From Ruminococcus sp. AM36-2AA (GTDB lineage Bacteria > Bacillota > Clostridia > Lachnospirales > Lachnospiraceae), in the NCBI RefSeq assembly GCF_003461955.1, contig NZ_QTYB01000002.1:1-64000 (forward strand): DNA of 64,000 nucleotides, read 5' to 3'. Below, one piece after another: positions 59,373 through 64,000 of the stretch; positions within the stretch are counted from its first letter, which is position 1, and each line of letters opens with the position of its first letter. The notes below the pieces were generated by a model. The model worked only from the letters and a program-made list of their open reading frames with translations. It did not search any database and was not told the origin of the DNA. Position numbers and translations under genes: made by a program.

Positions 59373-60720
59373 CAGCGGAGTAAATACAAGAGAACTGATT
59401 CTTGAGATCCTGCTGGAGATTGAGGAGGAAGGCGAGCACAGCCACATTGCGATCCGCAATGCCCTTTCCAAATATCAGTTCCTTCCAAAACAGGAACGTA
59501 GTTTTATAACGAGAGTATGTGAGGGAACCCTGGAATACAGGATCTACATTGATTATGTGATCGATTCTTTTTCCAAGGTTCCTGTAAATAAGATGAAACC
59601 ACAGATCCGTGAGATTTTAAGAAGTGCGGTATATCAGCTGAAATTTATGGACAGTGTTCCGGACAGTGCTGTGTGCAATGAGGCTGTAAAGCTGGCACAG
59701 AGAAAAGGCTTTTATAATCTGAAACCTTTTGTTAACGGTGTACTTCGCACGATTGCCAGGGAAATAGGAAAACTGGAACTTCCATCCAGAGAGGAAGACG
59801 AGGTACGTTATCTCTCTGTGAAATATTCCATGCCGGAATATCTTGTAGAAAAATGGAAAGCTGCCTACGGTGTGAAGACAACCGAGAAGATCCTGGAAGA
59901 TTTTCTGACAGAAAGACCGATCACTGTGCGGTGCCGGACGCATAAGGCTTCTCTTAAGGAGATTGTTACAAGCCTGAAAGCACAGGGAGTGACAGTACAG
60001 CAGGCACCATACCTTCCGTATGCCCTGAAGATTTCGGATTACAATCATATCCTGACACTGGATGCATTCCTCCAGGGAAAGATCCTTGTGCAGGATATCA
60101 GCTCCATGCTGGTGGCAGAGGCAGCCAGTCCGAAAAAGGGCGATTACATTATCGATATGTGTGCGGCGCCGGGTGGAAAAAGTATTCATGCTGCCGATAA
60201 AATGGGTGATTATGGAAATGTGGATGCAAGGGATGTAAGCCAGTATAAGGCAGACCTTATCAAGGAGAATATCCACAGAACCGGTGTGATCAATGTAGAT
60301 GCGAAGGTTCAGGATGCGACCGTATATGATCCGGATTCCGAGCAGGCAGCGGATATCGTTATCGCAGATGTACCCTGCTCCGGATATGGAGTTATCGGTA
60401 AGAAGCCGGAGATCAAATATCGGGCAACACCACAGAAACAGGAAGAAATTGTAATGCTCCAGAGAATGATCCTGGATAAGGCGGCGAAATATGTGAAGCC
60501 GGATGGAACACTGATCTTCAGCACCTGTACCATTGCCCGTGAGGAAAACGAAGAAAATGTATTATGGTTTTTAAAGAACTATCCGTTTCGACTGGAAAGT
60601 CTGGACCCGTATATTCCGGAAGAACTTCACTGCAAATCCACAAAACTCGGGTATCTGCAGCTTCTGCCGGGGATACATAAGACAGACGGATTCTTTATTG
60701 CCAGATTCAGAAGGAAATAA
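59365..60720 (+). CDS. rsmB: 16S rRNA (cytosine-C5) methyltransferase RsmB
   Basis: This enzyme of about 451 residues methylates C967 (E. coli numbering) of 16S rRNA. It has an N-terminal NusB-like helical RNA-binding domain (about 5-140) and a C-terminal SAM-dependent Rossmann domain with SAM loop DMCAAPGGKSIHAA and the catalytic cysteine pair in VPCSGYGV and STCTIARE. The start is a GTG at 59365, set by AGGAGG 8 bases upstream; a TTG at 59347 lies before that site and is unlikely. It overlaps yugP by 8 bp. Confidence 0.94.
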   Translation: MINSGVNTRELILEILLEIEEEGEHSHIAIRNALSKYQFLPKQERSFITRVCEGTLEYRIYIDYVIDSFSKVPVNKMKPQIREILRSAVYQLKFMDSVPDSAVCNEAVKLAQRKGFYNLKPFVNGVLRTIAREIGKLELPSREEDEVRYLSVKYSMPEYLVEKWKAAYGVKTTEKILEDFLTERPITVRCRTHKASLKEIVTSLKAQGVTVQQAPYLPYALKISDYNHILTLDAFLQGKILVQDISSMLVAEAASPKKGDYIIDMCAAPGGKSIHAADKMGDYGNVDARDVSQYKADLIKENIHRTGVINVDAKVQDATVYDPDSEQAADIVIADVPCSGYGVIGKKPEIKYRATPQKQEEIVMLQRMILDKAAKYVKPDGTLIFSTCTIAREENEENVLWFLKNYPFRLESLDPYIPEELHCKSTKLGYLQLLPGIHKTDGFFIARFRRK

Positions 60721-60725
60721 TAAAA

Positions 60726-61766
60726 ATGACAGATATAAAATCCATGACAATGGAGGAACTGAAAAATCTGATGACAGAGATTGGCGAAAAGCCTTTCCGC
60801 GCAAAGCAGATCTATGCATGGCTTCATCAGCAACTGGTTACCTCCTGGGATGAAATGACAAATCTTTCCAAAAGCCTCCGCGAGAAACTGTCGGTTTATC
60901 CGATCACAGCACTCAGCCAGGCAGATGTGAGGATTTCAAAAATCGACGGAACCAGGAAATACCTGTTCCAGTTGGAAGACGGAAATGTGATCGAGAGTGT
61001 TCTTATGAGATATCATCACGGAAACTCTGTATGTATTTCCTCACAGGTAGGGTGCCGTATGGGCTGCCGGTTCTGTGCTTCTACCATCGGAGGCCTGACC
61101 AGATGCCTGAAACCTTCCGAGATGCTGGACCAGATCTACCGGATACAGGCAGATACCGGAGAACGGGTGGCAAACGTGGTAGTGATGGGAACCGGTGAGC
61201 CGATGGACAATTATGATAATCTTGTCCGTTTTATCCGGATACTTACCGACGAAAACGGACTTGGCATCAGTCAGAGGAATGTAACGGTTTCTACCTGTGG
61301 CATTGTTCCGAAAATGTATGATCTGGCAGAAGAGAAACTGCAGATCACGCTGGCGCTTTCTCTTCATGCGCCTAATGATGAGAAACGTCAGGAACTGATG
61401 CCGATCGCCAATAAATATTCCATGGATGAGGTTCTGGATGCCTGCAGAAACTACTTCGACAAAACAGGCAGAAGGATCACTTTTGAGTACAGCCTTGTGG
61501 CTGGTGTGAATGACAGTGAGGAAGATGCAAAACAGCTGGCCGGCCGTATTAAGGGGATTAACTGTCATGTGAATCTGATTCCGGTTAATCCGATCAAGGA
61601 GCGTTCCTATGTGAGGTCTACTCGACAGGCTGTGGAGAATTTCAAAATAAAACTTGAAAAATACGGAATTAATGTTACTATTAGAAGGGAAATGGGCAGT
61701 GACATTGACGGTGCCTGTGGACAGCTAAGAAAAAGTTACATGGAAAAAACAGAAAGCGAGAAGTGA
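60726..61766 (+). CDS. rlmN: Dual-specificity 23S rRNA A2503/tRNA methyltransferase RlmN
   Basis: This 346-residue radical SAM enzyme installs m2A in 23S rRNA and some tRNAs. The cluster motif CxxxCxxC is in GCRMGCRFCAST (about residues 112-123). GEPMDN, the substrate-channel cysteine in TVSTCGIVPKM and a C-terminal cysteine in DGACGQLR are present, as needed for the methyl-shuttle mechanism. It starts 5 bp after rsmB and ends 1 bp before prpC. Confidence 0.96.
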   Translation: MTDIKSMTMEELKNLMTEIGEKPFRAKQIYAWLHQQLVTSWDEMTNLSKSLREKLSVYPITALSQADVRISKIDGTRKYLFQLEDGNVIESVLMRYHHGNSVCISSQVGCRMGCRFCASTIGGLTRCLKPSEMLDQIYRIQADTGERVANVVVMGTGEPMDNYDNLVRFIRILTDENGLGISQRNVTVSTCGIVPKMYDLAEEKLQITLALSLHAPNDEKRQELMPIANKYSMDEVLDACRNYFDKTGRRITFEYSLVAGVNDSEEDAKQLAGRIKGINCHVNLIPVNPIKERSYVRSTRQAVENFKIKLEKYGINVTIRREMGSDIDGACGQLRKSYMEKTESEK

Positions 61767-61767
61767 C

Positions 61768-62514
61768 ATGAGGATATACTCAGCTACTGATGTAGGGCAG
61801 AAGCGGAAGATGAATCAGGATTACGTGTTTGTGTCTGAAGGTCCGGTAGGAAATCTGCCTAATCTATTCACAGTCGCGGACGGGATGGGTGGCCATAACG
61901 CCGGTGACTATGCATCCTCACATGCAGTACGGATCCTTGTGGATGAAATCCGTGAAGATGCGGATTACAATCCGGTGAAGGTTATTCGTCATGCGATAGA
62001 AACTGCAAATACGGAGATCAGAAACCGTGCGCAGGAAGACGAGAACCTCCGGGGCATGGGAACCACTATGGTAGTGGCGACTATTGTAGATCAGTATGCC
62101 TATGTGGCCAATGTAGGTGACAGCCGTTTGTACGTGATCCAGGACGGAATCCACCAGATCACCAGAGACCATTCACTGGTTCAGGAAATGGTGAAAATGG
62201 GTGAGATCAGTGAAGAGGAAGCACGGAACCATCCGGATAAGAACATTATTACACGGGCACTTGGCGCAGAGAAAACGGTGGATGTGGACTTTTTTGACCT
62301 GAAACTTGAGGAGGGATGTACGATCCTTATGTGTTCAGATGGTCTCAGCAATATGGTTGCAGATGAGAAGATTGAAGAGATCATATCCGATCCGGAAGCA
62401 GATATTGATCAGAAGGGCAGTGCGCTCCTTCGGGAAGCAAATCAGAATGGTGGTAAGGATAATATTGCAATCGTACTGGTAGAACCATTCACGAATGAGG
62501 TGGAAACATGTTGA
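61768..62514 (+). CDS. prpC: PP2C-type serine/threonine phosphatase (PrpC/Stp)
   Basis: This 248-residue PPM-family phosphatase counteracts the downstream PrkC kinase. Metal-binding motifs are visible: DVGQKRKMNQD near the N-terminus, VADGMGGHNAGDYAS (Asp-Gly metal motif, about 33-47), VGDSRLYVI and CSDGLSNMV, then GGKDNIAIVLV at the end. It is translationally coupled to the kinase gene, whose ATG overlaps its stop by 7 bp, as in B. subtilis and other Firmicutes. Confidence 0.95.
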   Translation: MRIYSATDVGQKRKMNQDYVFVSEGPVGNLPNLFTVADGMGGHNAGDYASSHAVRILVDEIREDADYNPVKVIRHAIETANTEIRNRAQEDENLRGMGTTMVVATIVDQYAYVANVGDSRLYVIQDGIHQITRDHSLVQEMVKMGEISEEEARNHPDKNIITRALGAEKTVDVDFFDLKLEEGCTILMCSDGLSNMVADEKIEEIISDPEADIDQKGSALLREANQNGGKDNIAIVLVEPFTNEVETC

Positions 62515-64000
62515 AGACGGGAATGATCATAGCCGAGCGCTATGAGATCGTAGGAAAAATCGGAACTGGCGGAATGGCAGATGTCTATAAGGCTATGGAT
62601 CATAAGCTGAACCGCTTTGTGGCAGTGAAGGTCCTGAAACCGGAATTTCGGGAGGACACCACGTTCATCAAGAAATTCAGAAGTGAGGCTCAGGCTGCAG
62701 CCGGTCTTACCCATCCGAATATTGTCAATGTATTTGACGTAGGAGATGACGGTGGTGTTTATTACATTGTCATGGAACTGATCGAGGGAATCACCCTGAA
62801 GGAATATATTTCCAAAAAAGGCAAGCTCTCTATCAAAGAAGCTACAAGTATTGCTATCCAGGTCTCAATGGGACTGGAGGCTGCACACAGCCATGGAATC
62901 GTGCACAGAGATGTGAAACCGCAGAATATCATTATTTCCACAGATGGTAAAGTGAAGGTGACGGATTTTGGAATTGCCAGAGCTGCGTCATCCAACACCA
63001 TCAGTTCCAATGTGATGGGATCTGTACATTACAGCTCTCCTGAGCAGGTGAGAGGCGGATACAGCGATGAGAAGAGTGATATTTATTCTCTGGGAATCAC
63101 ACTGTATGAGATGGTAACAGGAAGAGTACCTTTTGACGGAGATACGACCGTTGCCATTGCGATCAAGCATCTTCAGGAAGAAATGGTTCCGCCAAGTGTG
63201 TATACACCGGATCTTCCGTACAGTCTGGAACAGATCATACTGAAATGTACACAGAAGAGCGTGGATCGCCGTTATACCCGAATGGAAGATGTGATCGCAG
63301 ATCTGAAACATTCACTGATCGATCCGCAGGGGGATTTTGTGAAGCTGACAACTGTGGATACAGATGCGAAGACAGTTGTGATCTCAGAGGAAGAGCTTGG
63401 AGAGATCAAACACACTCCGAAGCAGATCACCAAGGCGGAAACAGCTGCTCTTGAGAAAGAAGAGTATGATGATAATGACTATGATGACGCGGAAGATGAC
63501 TACGAATCCGGGAAAAGATCCGGAAAGAAAAAGAAACATGGAGCTGGAAGAGGACTGACGATCGCTGCATTACTTGGCGGTACAGTTCTGCTGGTTGTTC
63601 TGGTGGTCGTTCTCGGACGTGCAGCCGGGCTTTTTGGAACAGGAAGTTCGAAGAGTAACAAGGCAGAACAGAAAGCAGAAAGCGCATCAGACAGCATGGC
63701 AACAGTTCCGGATCTTGTAGGAAAGACAGAGGATGAGGCCAAGGCTCTTGCAAATGATGCACATCTCGGTGTACAGATGGCAGGAGAAGAGGCATCTGAT
63801 CAGGAGAAAGGCAAGATTTCCCGTCAGGAAACAGCAGCAGGAACTCAGGTTGCGGAATATACAACAGTGAAATACTGGGTAAGTACCGGAACACAGCAGA
63901 TCACGATTCCGGATCTGGATGGACGTACAGGAATTGATGCCCAGCAGACACTGGAAGATCTGGGCCTTAAGGTAACTGTTCAGAAGGAGTACAGTGAATC
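62508..64000 (+). CDS. prkC: PASTA-domain Ser/Thr protein kinase PrkC/StkP, truncated by window end
   Basis: This membrane kinase gene is open from the ATG at 62508 to the window edge (497 codons visible). The kinase domain has a Gly-rich loop GTGGMADVYKA, Lys in VAVKVLKPE, catalytic VHRDVKPQN (Asp135), TDFGIARA and YSSPEQ. An acidic then basic juxtamembrane stretch (about 320-347) leads to a transmembrane helix (about 349-372). External PASTA repeats follow, the first starting TVPDLVGKTEDEA (about 398) and a second IPDLDGRTGIDA (about 467), which bind muropeptides. The remainder lies outside, where rsgA would be expected next. Confidence 0.96.
   Translation, partial: MLKTGMIIAERYEIVGKIGTGGMADVYKAMDHKLNRFVAVKVLKPEFREDTTFIKKFRSEAQAAAGLTHPNIVNVFDVGDDGGVYYIVMELIEGITLKEYISKKGKLSIKEATSIAIQVSMGLEAAHSHGIVHRDVKPQNIIISTDGKVKVTDFGIARAASSNTISSNVMGSVHYSSPEQVRGGYSDEKSDIYSLGITLYEMVTGRVPFDGDTTVAIAIKHLQEEMVPPSVYTPDLPYSLEQIILKCTQKSVDRRYTRMEDVIADLKHSLIDPQGDFVKLTTVDTDAKTVVISEEELGEIKHTPKQITKAETAALEKEEYDDNDYDDAEDDYESGKRSGKKKKHGAGRGLTIAALLGGTVLLVVLVVVLGRAAGLFGTGSSKSNKAEQKAESASDSMATVPDLVGKTEDEAKALANDAHLGVQMAGEEASDQEKGKISRQETAAGTQVAEYTTVKYWVSTGTQQITIPDLDGRTGIDAQQTLEDLGLKVTVQKEYSE

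Overview
The window is a chromosomal segment of a low-to-mid GC anaerobic Firmicute. Gene content and order point to the Lachnospiraceae (Clostridia): rho-rpmE-DUF1385-prmC-prfA, priA-def-fmt-yugP-rsmB-rlmN-prpC-prkC, a BceRSAB-like module, two class III (anaerobic) ribonucleotide reductases and a meso-DAP type MurE. The genus cannot be fixed by eye; Blautia or a close relative is plausible. Promoters match the SigA consensus, and most genes have clear Shine-Dalgarno sites.

Layout. 1-300: remnant of an IS200/IS605 element. 500-2790: a mannitol-dehydrogenase-family oxidoreductase and a VOC protein. 2966-6926: a three-gene operon of leucine-rich-repeat, VWA/metallopeptidase-like and MoxR-type ATPase proteins. 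6950-10480: a FadR-type regulator with operator-like sites at its own promoter and at that of an Ldh-family dehydrogenase plus malic enzyme. 10508-12145: hisC and a small membrane exporter. 12222-17106 (minus): a compact seven-gene type IV filament-like operon with a PilT-type ATPase. Divergent from it is a cyclic di-GMP-I riboswitch in front of a secreted zinc metalloprotease of the anthrax-lethal-factor-like type. 18622-28387: rho, rpmE and a housekeeping run ending at hflX. 28406-30976: NrdR boxes and an NrdD with a C-terminal redoxin domain. 30977-32034: a gene-free block with a strong promoter, GC-rich hairpins, an inverted repeat pair and 39-bp tandem repeats. 32035-37268: an ACT protein, a two-component system and a BceAB-type ABC transporter. 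37307-38501: azlCD behind a structured leader. 38521-40413: two unrecognised membrane proteins behind a promoter-terminator leader. 40466-45340: dapF (minus), an amino-acid ABC transporter whose binding protein is circularly permuted, and nagA. 45517-47001 (minus): a CBS protein and asnA. 47264-50131: a zinc-ribbon protein and a second NrdD with NrdR boxes. 50410-51342 (minus): carbamate kinase. 51916-53295: a wall-anchored surface protein. 53485-64000: murE, then the priA-to-prkC translation/cell-wall signalling operon, with prkC cut by the window edge.

How the genes work together. Much of the window is core information processing and envelope biology. The accessory parts worth attention are the c-di-GMP/metalloprotease/filament neighbourhood, the permuted binding protein, the GC-rich repeat block, and NrdR sites that coincide with a terminator-like hairpin. 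No rRNA, tRNA, CRISPR array, prophage or intact insertion sequence was seen.
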